From Albifimbria verrucaria (lineage: Eukaryota; Ascomycota; Sordariomycetes; Hypocreales; Stachybotryaceae): 64,000 nt of DNA. The notes under the pieces were generated by a model. The model searched no databases, had not been told where the DNA came from, and was given only the letters and a program-made list of their open reading frames with translations. The position numbers were made by a program, and so were the translations under genes. Of the stretch, positions 11,783-22,422 are shown piece after piece. Position 1 is the first letter of the stretch. The number at the start of each line of letters is the position of its first letter. Location of the stretch: contig JAHREC010000045.1 of NCBI GenBank assembly GCA_020081605.1, forward strand, positions 372,001-436,000, read 5' to 3'.

Positions 11783-13006
11783 ATGGAGCTCATGGAACTT
11801 CATCTAGACATCCTCAAAGACAATATATATCTTGTCGTGTAGCAATTGGGGTCGACTCCAGCAATGCAAGCTCGCTTTACATGCCGTACGTCGTGTCACG
11901 CCACTCGATGTCTCTGCTAACCAAGTCAGGCTTCTTCGCAAACGAAATCTTCGATGCTGTATTTGCAACAGGAGTTATCGAAGAGCTTGTTAATCATTAA
12001 TCAAGGCCTTCCAGAAGCGGTCAGAATATTGCTGCACGATATTTGTACCATAGAGTCTGCACCGATCCTTTCGATACTCATCCATGGTCATCCATGGATT
12101 GCTACAATTCGTGAGACCTGCAGGTTGGTAGCACAGCACAAGGGTTCGGATGAAAATGGCTAGCATACTGCACTTTTAGAACATAGCGCGTGCTCTTGCT
12201 TAGCATTGAACACCAGCTGGGATGTGTTCGACATTTTGATTGGGAAGGGCAAAGATGATAAGACTCAGTACAAGGGCGGCACTTTGGACAACTGCCTCAG
12301 CATAGGTGCCTGGATCGGCGACTTGGCATTGGTCAAGTCTCTGTACCAGGGATTAGATACGCTGTCGGTTTTTAGAAAACCATCCTAGGCTTCGGCTACA
12401 AGTGGACATATCGAGATTCTGCAATTCTTTCTTGACCAGGGTGCATTACCTTACGAACATACATGTGTAGTCGGTCCTGCTTTCAATTTATCCGAGTCTC
12501 CTATCGGAGTTGCAGCGTATATGGGCAATGAACAAATTGTGCGGCTCTATCTAGAACAGCCTTACTATGACTGGGAAATACGTCAAGAAGAAATGAAGGC
12601 AATTATATATTCGGCACGAGGCGACCAACCAAGAACTCTGGAAATTCTATTGCAGTATTTTAAATAAAAAGCGTCAATCAATGGCTATCTTGGCAGAATT
12701 GATGGAGCATTGCTTAAGAGTTCTTCAACAGGGGCTGCCAACTCTGTTCGACTCCTCCTGAGTTATGGTGCAAATCCTGATGAGACAGATGATCATCCTT
12801 TCTCATGTGTACAGCTAGCTGCGAGCTGCGGCCATCTTCAAATCGTCGAGATGCTGCTCAATGCTGGCGCTTCGCTCACGGCACCTACGTTTGTCCAATG
12901 TCGTAGTTCTCCTAGGAAGTACCGAAGGAGACAACAGAAGGACGCTTCAAGGCTAGTTAAGCTTCACGGTTATGTAGAAGTTGCGCAGTTTATTGAAGAA
13001 TGGTAA
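11783..13006 (+). pseudogene. Decayed F-box/ankyrin-repeat gene
   Basis: The remnant begins near 11783 with MELMELHLDILKD, an F-box-like opening in the style of fungal ankyrin proteins, and soon meets an in-frame TAG (near 11840). After a probable intron the text FANEIFDAVFATG continues, then the register changes. Further on there are ankyrin-type units: TSGHIEILQFFLDQGA (about 12400), YMGNEQIVRLYL (about 12520), ANSVRLLLSYGANPDE (about 12730) and CGHLQIVEMLLNAGASL (about 12830). The remnant ends in HGYVEVAQFIEEW before TAA at 13004-13006. An in-frame TAG lies near 12387 and a TAA near 12665, plus several register changes. Unlike other loci in the window it combines stops and indels, so true loss of function is likely. 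Intact relatives usually mediate protein-protein interaction. Confidence 0.65.
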
Positions 13007-13201
13007 GGAGGATTAATAGAAAAGAGCAAATTGGAAAAACAGTAAAGTTTGAAAGTTTCATCTGTCCCCATGGAAACAACAATTTGATCCCAATTTATTG
13101 ACGGCTGTATACTATGGAACTTGATGATCACAACTCTTCATGACTCAGCATAGGATCATGCTTTATTGGCGCCATCCCGAACCGCGGATGATTAGAAAAC
13201 T

Positions 13202-14247
13202 TTAGTCTTCCTCGCCAGTCCAGATCTTGGGCCCGGGAATAGTATAGTTCTAGACAATTAGTATAGGTTCTGTGAAAATGTTCGTTTCAGTACTCACTCG
13301 AATACTGTGCCCATGAGGAGAGTATAAGTCGCCAGCGATCGCGAGTCCGGGCTCTGTGAGTTAGTGGCGTCAGCAAACACTTTTAAAACAAAACATTTGC
13401 TGGCACGTCAATACCTTCATAGGAGTAAGCTCCCGGAAAGGATACAAGATAGCTGTGACCGGGAAGTTTATTGCCGTTTCCAGTTACAGTCAATTGAGCA
13501 CATTCTGGATAGTGTTGTGGTGGGAATAACTCAATCATAATAATCTCATGTCGGATAAGATAGTTGCCGGGCTTCAAATTTTTGGGAATTCGAAGTGACC
13601 ATCCTTTGTTGGCAAATGGATGCTGATCCCAACCAGAAGAGCTTGCCAAATCCCTTTCGTAGGACCAATCCCCGAACCGATCAATACCTGGGTGGAAACC
13701 GGATTCATATATTTTGAACCAAACTTTACTATCAGACGGGTCAAAATCATCACATGGCCCATTACAGGCCGCCATATAAGCTAGTATGGGGCCTTGGCCA
13801 TGGCCCCAGTCACTCTGGAGTCCAAGGCAACCAATCGGGGCTCAGGCTCGTTCTTCCAATCCACAGATACTTTCGTAGGCTGATTGAAGTTAGGGGGCAT
13901 TTGGGAGGCGCGTAAATTACAGTCATGTTGGAACCAGCTTCGACAGGGGCATGCAATGAGGGATTCTTTACTGCCAGCGGATTCCCACGATTGCATGACA
14001 AGTAAGGATGTCCAATATCCTGGATTGGGTCGGGCCACCAACGACGCTGTATAGATTCAGGTTGCTCATCCTCCAGCCACCATGGATAATGCCTGTTGAG
14101 GTTCAGTCAATATCTCCAAAACACCCGGAAAAACCAACCCAGGATATTCTACCCTCCGATTGTGTAGTTATAAATTCCTCCATGTGATTGGGCACCGTTT
14201 AACAACGATGTAGTGAGAATCAAAGCAGAAAGTCGCCACATGTTCAT
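13202..14247 (-). CDS. AA9 lytic polysaccharide monooxygenase, two -1 frameshifts
   Basis: A copper-dependent oxidative enzyme acting on cellulose or hemicellulose outside the cell. The start at 14247 gives a signal peptide (MNMWRLSALILTTSLL) cleaved before the catalytic N-terminal His in SHGGIYNY, the first ligand of the histidine brace. Later landmarks are the hGP motif GHGQGPILAYMAAC (second copper His), the NRFGDWSYE-type segment (here DRFGDWSYERDL) and QHYPECAQL, which carries the usual active-site Tyr and Gln. Two more exons supply EPGLAIAGDLYSPHGHSIR and NYTIPGPKIW, ending at TAA 13202-13204. Introns fall about 14154-14099, 13420-13345 and 13310-13250. The register must shift near 13895 (CCCCC) and near 13815. 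A TATAAGG-like box is at about 14331-14338. There is no carbohydrate-binding module. Confidence 0.85.
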
Positions 14248-15084
14248 GGGTGCCTGTGCCTTTTGTGGAATATCCCATGGCACTGAAGCTCTTTTCTTAA
14301 CGAATAAATCTGTTCGCAAGGCTTTCCGTCTCCTTATAACCTGTGTTGCTCCAATGTTCGGATTCATGCTCGGACTTTCCTAATATAATAAATTGATTAA
14401 ATACGACCATAATGAATATGGCATGTCAATTTTACTTTACTGCGTCACTCTGGCATTAATTACATTCGGCATTTGCTTTACACACGAAACGGGCACTCAG
14501 AGTGGCATTACAGGTCTCGGGACGCAGTAGTTGTGGGCCAAGATTAGTAGTAATAAGTTCGGGTCGCGACCTTCCGAGGATTCTTGGGCGATATGCTGTT
14601 CATGCGATGGAACTTCATTAACATATCTTAATTACTTGCACAACTCAGAACCAGTTTAATGTTCAATAATGTGACTTCCTGGTCGTATGGGTGTTCATAG
14701 TGACCAGAATATGGACTGAGACTATCTTGGGGAACCAGCCCAAGAAACGAATCGAGAGATGACCAGATTGAGACATAACCGCTTCCTGTCGCCAATGATA
14801 CTTATTGACACAGTCTTCACAATCTAATTTCAAACATCACTATGTCTCAATCGCTTCATTTCTATCTTCCGGTTTCGGTGCTAGATATTTGTCTGTATGT
14901 GCGCACTGTGGGTGGTTGAAATTATGTATTAGTATTTAGTCTGCGAAAGAGGTGTAAATGTAAAGGTTGACATTTGGTGTCATATAAACCGCTTCAGAAG
15001 TTCCATCCATCCTGTTCATGTCCCTAGCTGAGCTGTGGGTCACAGTGAGCTAGATCATCAGATTGAAAGGCCCAGCCTCTTCCA
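14248..15084. other. Intergenic between AA9 and CadD-like genes
   Basis: Contains the AA9 promoter on the left. No gene-like frame was found in the remainder. Confidence 0.5.
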
Positions 15085-15929
15085 CTATATTCTCAACCCC
15101 TGCGCATTCATAGTTTCCGTGTTTCTAGATTTGCCTGGTGCTTCTATACTCTCCATTGTAGACTCAGAAGGCTCTCCTGGAATGCTCTCCACATCCATCG
15201 AAGGACTTTTATTTCTTCTCATCACATGCAACAACATGGCGCAGATGGCTGTCAGAAGAATAAATGCGGTGACACCGGCCATGATGCCTCGCCCCACAGT
15301 GGCGTTTGTTGAGTTATCAATCTTTTCAATAGCCCACGGATAGCATTTTGACTTGACCAGGATAAAGGTGCCCAGGCCGACATAAAGAAATGGTAGAAAA
15401 TAATCAACATATTTCTCAGCAAAAGCCAAGATATGCCTTTGACGCATGACTAAGAATGCTGCCAAGCACCAAAGTCCAAGCAATATGTAGTAAACAATAA
15501 TATATATAGCAATCTGTACCCCTTTAGCTTGCGAGAACAAGGGTACATATGTGCTAATATTATCGCCTCCGTTCATTAAAGTGACAAGTGCGACTTGCAA
15601 AACGCTCTTTAACGAGGCAGTAGTCGAAATATCATCATCTTCGGTTTTTGGACAGAATATACTGCAGAACCTCCAGCATCCTAAGAGAATAGGCAGGAGT
15701 CCCAGGAATCCAATGGGCTCGGGGGCAACGCAAGGGAGACAGCAAAGCCAATCATGCTGATAGCAACGATAACGCTGAATCCGAGGAACTGGCCGACGAT
15801 AATCTTGAGAGGAGTCATAGTTCTGCTTTTGGAAGCTTCGGCGAAAAAGGTGATTAGAACGAACATGTCGTCAATATTTGTGGAGGCAAATGTGGCGCAA
15901 GCCTCTCCGACAACTGCTCCAAAATGCAT
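15085..15929 (-). CDS. CadD-type cadmium-resistance/cation transporter, one -1 frameshift
   Basis: An integral membrane protein resembling the Cad (cadmium resistance transporter) family. I chose ATG 15929 because it starts immediately before the family's first transmembrane helix. The hallmark FASTNIDDMFVL motif, with the two acidic residues in helix 1, is followed by IIVGQFLGF (helix 2) and a helix near IGFLGLLPILLG. After the shift come VTLMNGGDN, with the family's second Asn-Gly-Asp-Asn repeat, and two or three more helices. The C-terminus is a hydrophilic tail with SIPGEPSEST. Frame is lost in the CCCCC run complementary to 15721-15725; one added base joins the halves. A true upstream exon cannot be excluded. 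Substrate specificity cannot be inferred from sequence alone. Confidence 0.75.
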
Positions 15930-16839
15930 ATTGAAGATGGTGAAGCTCAGTGTGCATCTAAATAAGTGGCTGGGTTCAATTTGCAAGTCAGTGCTAACAC
16001 CAGGAGAGCTGAGTAGATGGACCACGGCCGGCGTAGGTTAACGTGTTTCGGATCGTCGTTGTGGTGTCCATCAGATGACTGAGTGGAAAAGCCCAACTGA
16101 GAGGCCTGGAGGGATGTCGAGAAAAAACCGTAACAGGAGCAGGAATTGCACCAGGCAACTTGGTCTTGACTCTTTGCAAGACAATAGGTAATTAAAAACA
16201 AGATCATAAAAGGCTTGAAAGTCAATTAGCCGTAAGTCACGGTCAACGAGTGTGTGACAGCACAAATGGGAACATTGACATGCTGGAGAAGACTGCGTTC
16301 TTATTTGCAAGAAATATTCAACAGGTGGTCTCGGCTACCGGAACCAAGATGGGTGGTTCCTGTCAATCGCCAACCATTTAAGGCATAACTTTCACAGCGC
16401 GATTGGCTGGTAGCTTGAACTAGGGTGATGGCGTTGTGGAAAATTGTTCCAACCAAGATCTTATGGAACGGATACACGGCTTGCTCATCAATCGCCAAGA
16501 CGCGGCGTATGCGATTGCGTAATAGAAGTGCCCTGCTTTTGAGAATCCGCCAGCGGGCGGTTCAAGCCGGACTTGTTGTAATTTAGTGCATGTCTCGCCA
16601 GACTTCTTGTATAATATTGCCGTTTGTATGTTGTTTTGTGGCAGTGAAGAACGACGAGGGCTTAAGCCGACTTGTTTGCTCATCGATGTCCCGAGATGTT
16701 AATCTGAGACTTGAGGGATAAGATGGATGTGCGCGCCCGTGAGTCAAGCTAAATGGTCAAAATAAGCAAGGAGCCCAGATTCCAAGATGATAGCGACAGT
16801 AACATGTTTGTCCAGCTTGGTTCCCGCGCACACACAACT
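15930..16839. other. Intergenic, no gene seen
   Basis: Only short minus-strand frames occur (16071-16310, 16420-16683) with no recognisable content. Includes the promoter of the CadD-like gene. Confidence 0.45.
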
Positions 16840-18357
16840 TTATATATCACTATCGATACATTGCGGCCCTTGAATTCCATAGGAATATGCCGTAGCGAGA
16901 CGTTGGCTTGTCTTTCCAGATCTTCGACAAAGCCCTTCAATAATTCGGGGTATTCCCGCCGGCGCACGAAGTGATTGATCTAGCTCAATATCTTCAGATT
17001 CATCCTCAGATTCATCCTCAAATTCACTTCCAGATTCACCACCATGCACTTCAATTGACAGTGCCAAGTCATGCATCTCAACAATGTCGTTACTATCGAA
17101 GATGCCTTCGCGGTGATTCAGTCTCCGTAGTAAGTCCAAAGCTTGCGCTTTAATTTCGCTGTTCTGAGCTGCCGCGGCAGCAAATGCGAGGCCAGACACA
17201 AGGCCTCCGTCCAGAGAGAAGGTTGGCTGGTTTAATGCTATGAGAGGCTCTGCCACCCTTTGAGCTGCTTCCATGTACGGGATAAAGGCCTGGCATTCTT
17301 TTGCCAAGAATTCAGAACAAGAGGTTTCAATTGCCATCTCCCAATACTTTTGGCGTAGGCGTAGAGCTTGAAAGTGTGAATTGCCTTCGGTAGAGATGTA
17401 TGCATTTTGTAGTCGTCCTAGTGCCTCGAAACGCCGGCACCATCCTCCAAAAGCACGTTTAAAGGCGAAGTCTGAGTCCATATTCCTATCCATGTATGAC
17501 GGTTCGAAATCATATCTGAAGTCTAGTAGTCGTAACTCGTACGCAGCTTCATCGAGGCTCTCAAATGGGATACAATTATCAGGGTTTGATTCGACAATTT
17601 TATGACACCAATGCGTGATACCTGGAAGTCCAGGACCTTGCATGAAGCCTGATGATTCCGCACCAAGACAGCAGAACATCTCGATTAGCTTCTCGGTCAT
17701 TCCAGAAGTATCTAGAATACAAGTAGCTTGTGAAGACCCCAAGATCGCGTCGCCAGCCTTGAGATGCTGCAGTACTTCATCATATCGCCCGGTAAGCCCC
17801 TCACAAGAGATGAAAAGCAAGCAACATATTAAAATGCATTGCGTGTTGGTTGTTGATTGAATGGATGTGGTTGGCAAGATCGACGCTATGGCTCTATTGT
17901 ATTGATGAATGGCGAGACGCTTGAGTTTATGCGAATGCGAGCTGTTCATGGAGGAAGCCATGAAAAACCGATGGCATGCCCCCACAGCAGCCATGCTGTA
18001 CCTGATAGGCTCATGCTGGTAAGACATTGGTAAGGCATAGCGGAGCCAGAAATTTGTCGAAGCAGGGGATACCGAAAGCTGCTTTGTCGTCCATTGCAAG
18101 AAATGGTGAAAGTATAGTCTTTCGAACTCTGTGAAGGAAGGGATATCTATAACCATTTGCATGTGCAATGTAGGCTTTGAAACAGCCACTGTTGCTCGCA
18201 AGTTGTAGTTTCGTTTCTTGGATGGTTTTGGTGCAGCATAGCCGTCACACTTCACTTTGTCAGAATGACAGCGTTGACAGAAAGGTTTCTGTTCATCACA
18301 CTTCAAGTGCCTAATTCTGTAGGTGGTTGAAGAGATTGTGAGCCTATATGAACACAA
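16840..18357 (-). CDS. Zn2Cys6-like transcription factor with incomplete visible zinc cluster
   Basis: An open frame of about 500 residues. The usable coding part begins at a splice acceptor at 18317-18318 (CTACAG), so the first codon is probably in an upstream exon. After the acceptor the text IRHLKCDEQKPFCQRC followed by HSDKVKCDGY supplies four of the six zinc-cluster cysteines. The first C-x2-C pair is not visible in the candidate upstream exon (near 18370-18410), which starts MTKANQDNSTA. The body resembles the fungal-specific transcription factor domain of sterol-uptake-regulator-like factors, with FERLYFHHFLQWTTKQLS and repeated aromatic motifs. An acidic SEFEDESEDESED stretch near the C-terminus arises from a short imperfect tandem repeat at about 16995-17040. 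Either an exon was missed or DNA binding is impaired. Confidence 0.7.
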   Translation of the reverse strand: MCSYRLTISSTTYRIRHLKCDEQKPFCQRCHSDKVKCDGYAAPKPSKKRNYNLRATVAVSKPTLHMQMVIDIPSFTEFERLYFHHFLQWTTKQLSVSPASTNFWLRYALPMSYQHEPIRYSMAAVGACHRFFMASSMNSSHSHKLKRLAIHQYNRAIASILPTTSIQSTTNTQCILICCLLFISCEGLTGRYDEVLQHLKAGDAILGSSQATCILDTSGMTEKLIEMFCCLGAESSGFMQGPGLPGITHWCHKIVESNPDNCIPFESLDEAAYELRLLDFRYDFEPSYMDRNMDSDFAFKRAFGGWCRRFEALGRLQNAYISTEGNSHFQALRLRQKYWEMAIETSCSEFLAKECQAFIPYMEAAQRVAEPLIALNQPTFSLDGGLVSGLAFAAAAAQNSEIKAQALDLLRRLNHREGIFDSNDIVEMHDLALSIEVHGGESGSEFEDESEDESEDIELDQSLRAPAGIPRIIEGLCRRSGKTSQRLATAYSYGIQGPQCIDSDI

Positions 18358-19648
18358 TCCCGGCTAGGCCTGACTTACTTGCTGTAGAGTTGTCTTGATT
18401 AGCCTTTGTCATGGAATTGAGATGTGCCGCTGACAAACCAGGTTATGCATCCTGTTCGGACTTTAGGAGCCCATGCGCGTTTATTCTTGGATTCGTTTCT
18501 TACGTCGGAGTTGGCGGTCATGGCTGTAGTGTTGATGGCGTTTTGCAGCATACGGTAGAAGCAACCAAGAGCGTGATACGGGTTGGCAAAGAAAGGATCG
18601 CGTTGTGCATGAGGATGCTAATAAGTGGGACTTTTCAAAATACATCTTTTTGGTGGAAGCCAAGTAGCTACTAAAGTAGTTGAAGCAGTTATTTATACGA
18701 AGAAGCCAATCAGGGTTCGGATCAGGTGTAATGCAGTCCACTTTTCTGTCTCCCCAGGGTAGCTGCTGATAATTGCTGGAAACCTGATTTCACATGCCTG
18801 CTATGTAAGCTCTGGAGTTCAGTCCTCAAGATACACAGCATCCAGGCTGATTAGTCCCTATTCTATATTCCGTCTGCAAGCATATTTTCCCAATTCCAGT
18901 TATATCTTGAATGATTTTGAGTGGTAAAGCAAGTACGACAGGTCAGTGGATCCTATGCACAAGGAACTCCATCGTCCTTTACTTGAAGTAATGTAGAGCA
19001 GAGTAGGGCGATAATCAAGCATTATACAATGCCTCAATTAAATTTTATTTGCGTTCACTCAAAGCTTCCTTGTTTTTATTTTATTTTTGGCTACATAACA
19101 TTGGTTACTGAGAGTGTTATTAAGATAGCAAGTAAGTAACATGCCAGTACAGCCGGATATAACTGAACAACAAATTGTTCAACATCCAGGAATCAAACTG
19201 TTTACGATTAGTTGTACAATAATTAACGAACAATAATTTTATTGAAAAATACGGAACACAATAACTCGATTCTATGTCAAGCAGTCTTGATACTATTACC
19301 CACATACGGGGTTCTCACTGTGTGGTCGACTATGGCCTGGTCAGAGCATCCCTCTTAGTTACACTCAAGTCGCAGACTACGATTACTAATAATTTATTAA
19401 TTCTAGTCACATGCATTATAATCCGAGCGGGGTCGAAGTTGCAGATTCAACGTCTGTAGGGTAGCCAGCAGATGAATGTTGAAGCTTGGAATGTTGCTTC
19501 TGTTTCCAACGATAGCGCTAAGATACGCAAAGCAATTTGTGCTTTGCTAGACCCTCAACACAACTGACTCGTTCCATCTCAATTGCTTCCGCTCGCCCCT
19601 TTGAGCCTGCTGGAGAGGAAACTTTCTACTACAACACCAGACCACGAA
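18358..19648. other. Intergenic, AT-rich
   Basis: The left end should hold the first exon and promoter of the minus-strand regulator. From 18900 to 19500 the DNA is AT-rich with stops in all frames. I see no transposon ends that I can support. Confidence 0.45.
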
Positions 19649-20568
19649 ATGGTGTCCCCTGCTCCGAGGTCACTCGTAGAGATCCTTGGTCCTGCTAAAC
19701 TTGGTGCAAAACCTACCACATGGACGCCTGACTATCTCGAGCTTTTAGGAATCAGATTTGAGGATGTAGACTACGATGATGAAACCTCGGGTAGAACAAC
19801 TCCTAAAAGTATCTCACGTGAAGACGATAAATACGCGAAGAGGCTCACCAAGAAGGCACCACCGTCTTCAAAGCGTGCTGCTTTTACAAGTCTGATTACC
19901 TCAGCCGGAGCATTATTTTCACATTACTGGTAGGGAACAAGAGCTGCCCTCCCCGGCGTCGTCTTACAAAGCTTCGTCTTACCATAGGATGTGTATATAT
20001 AGCGATTCGCCCCTCTCTACTTTGCTGGATATGTGGCACATAGACCAAACTACAGCCTGTATCGAAGTAATCAGCCGGCGGGCCAGGGGCCTTGGGTTGG
20101 GTATTTCCACCATGCACGCGAAGTGCCCCAACATGAACTGAGCCGCTGGGCCTTTTACGACCAGTTTCCGGCCGTCACAACGCTGCCCAAACAAGGCGAT
20201 GACTGGACCCGACATTCCTATTTCGTATGCATATTATTGTCAATGGCACAAGTCCAAAGAGAGATTACAAACCCGATCAAGTTGGAACACTACACGGTAG
20301 GTCCTCGAGAGACCCCATGTCTGCTTTTGCTAATGTGAACCAATCCTGAAAGTCACGTCTTTTCGTGACTGATGACCAAGATGCAAAATTTCTGCATCTC
20401 TTCGAAGCCACCATACCATCGACGTTTCTTAGCATGATCGACAAGCCTGGCGTTCCCATGGAGGTGCCAAGTATACGGGCGATTCTGCACAAGAAAATAC
20501 CATTTAAGCCTGGAAAGACACTTAAAGAAAGAGTAATTGCGGAATCTATTGCACCTGTGGCACCATGA
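19649..20568 (+). CDS. Fungal hypothetical protein, one +1 frameshift
   Basis: A conserved-looking ascomycete protein of unknown function, 269 residues after correction. Exons are 19649-19990, 20044-20296 and 20353-20568, with GT-AG introns whose phases fit exactly once a single extra T near 19930-19933 (TGGTAGGG) is removed. The N-terminal part has TPDYLELLGIRFEDVDY, followed by a basic linker and SLITSAGALFSHYW. The middle has PAGQGPWVGYFHH and HELSRWAFYDQFPAV. The C-terminal part has TIPSTFLSMIDKPGVPM. The family is one I have seen as multi-copy fungal hypothetical proteins. No catalytic motif, signal peptide or membrane helix was seen. Confidence 0.6.
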
Positions 20569-22302
20569 CAACGTTTGTTAAAGGCTCACGATATCAACTG
20601 AACAAAACTGCATCGGGCAGGATTTGTTGAAGAAAACGAAGCTCCAGATTGGCAAAACAGTTCGTTGAAGACGCAAGGTATGTAGACAGGATCAGGCCCG
20701 ACCCAGTACTTTTGAAAAAGCAATATTGAGCAAGCAGACGCTAACAACTCATTCTTGCCAGCTGAGTGGTGGATTTACTGCGCTATGCATCCCTATATCA
20801 ACCTTGTATAGAGCATGATTAGGAGGTCTCCTTCAAAATGGCGTATCCGAGTTTTGATGTTGGGGATTCGTTGTTTTGTTTGTAATTGTATAATGATAGC
20901 TATTAATACTTAATCCCATTATTAATGTGTTCATTTCGAACCGCGTTTGTAAGTTTCATGCAGAAGCGTTTGTACAGCTAGTCTCACCCTTAGTTGGGGT
21001 TCCAGTTGAGTGTATGCTTTTTCATAGATGTCATGTTGAAGGATCAATCTCTGCACACGGAGGTATTGCGGGTTTTAGAGCTCAAGATGCGACCCGAATG
21101 ACAGAACATCTTGACACGGCATGTGGAGCAAGTTGAAAGGCTGACTACGATTTCTTATCAACAGAAATCGGTGTCTTGCCACACATGGCGTAGACTTGCT
21201 AGATGAGTTTCGTCATTGCACCTTTGGGTAACTCTGAGGGCTGTGTCAAGGGTGGTATTAGTGCTGGGAGTGTTGTTGATAGCAACCAGTCTCGCTGTGG
21301 GGCCGTAGATCGTGCTCCACACCCTGAGGTGATGACGGAGCCTTCACGGCCGCGCCGGGATATTTTGTCACTTGCTACTTGCTACTTGCTGGGGTGCAAG
21401 CGGACCAATGCCAGGCTGCATGCGAAGTTCATGTTGGACGAGTTCGCGCCACAATCCTAATGTCCTGTCTTGATTCACAACGCTGTCTTCGAAGTCAGCT
21501 CTTCCAAACATGACGTTTCATCATCTGCAACTGTTTTCATGTTACCTCATTAATGTTGGTGGAATAATTCTGCTTCCTTCACGTAGTATTGACCCCGCAT
21601 TTCCTCCACGCGACTTAGTTGAAGAGGACTGGCATGGCTATGCTTCTGATGTTCCGTCTCATCCGGTATATAAATGAAACCTGACTAGTAGGAATCGTTT
21701 TTTATATGGCCACACGCTCTCTGTCTACACGTGAAAGCTAACATTAACCACTAAAATAAATTAATCAATGGGTTGTAATTGCAGCAATGCATTGTATGCA
21801 TTTGCGCAGGAATAGCAACTGAGCTGTGTGCTGGCGAGGATGTTGCATCAGATGTGACTAACACATAAAAATAATTTAATGTCCTACTATACGTGCCTGG
21901 AGGGATTATTGCACTTCACGTTCCAGTGGACAAAAGTAGTGGTCTCAGTTAAGAATCTCAGGTTGGCCGTGGCCACATTCCATCAATAGACCAAGGGCCC
22001 CGAGCTAAACTGAGATAGACAGCTACCAAAGCCTGTAATCCCAGTCTCTTCTCCGTCGGCCATTACCCCGGTTCCACTAACCGAAAAATTGCAATTAGAC
22101 GTTCTCAATTGGCGCGTGTAAAACACCAGCCGCTACCAGGAATCGCCCAATTAATGCTTGAGGAACTTGCGGGGTATGGATGATCAACAGACAATCATTC
22201 AATGCCCCATTCATCCATTTCGGTATTATCCCGTAGAGCTAGTGGACGGAGTTTGGGGTTTATGGATATGGGTCGGGGCTTGAATGTGCGCTAGCAAGGC
22301 CG
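20569..22302. other. Long stretch without a convincing gene
   Basis: About 1.7 kb. Two short plus-strand frames (20927-21136, 21203-21460) lack protein-like features. A TATATAAA box near 21664-21671 has no gene downstream that I can support. The last 400 nt should be the promoter of the GH43 gene. Confidence 0.45.
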
Positions 22303-22310
22303 ATATAAAA
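22303..22310 (+). promoter_or_regulatory. TATA box of the GH43 gene
   Basis: ATATAAAA lies about 113 nt upstream of the ATG at 22423, the usual spacing for an inducible fungal hydrolase gene. Confidence 0.55.
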
Positions 22311-22422
22311 GGTTCAGACTTGCTCGTGTTTACAGCTTGGTGAGAAGTAGATCATCTCATCTTGCGGGCCTTTAACTATAGCTATTTGTCTCTAGCTTCT
22401 GGGCAGTTTTTAATTGTTCCTC

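Noticed and set aside
15754..16041. Plus-strand frame over the CadD-like gene
   Set aside because: Shadow of the minus-strand transporter.
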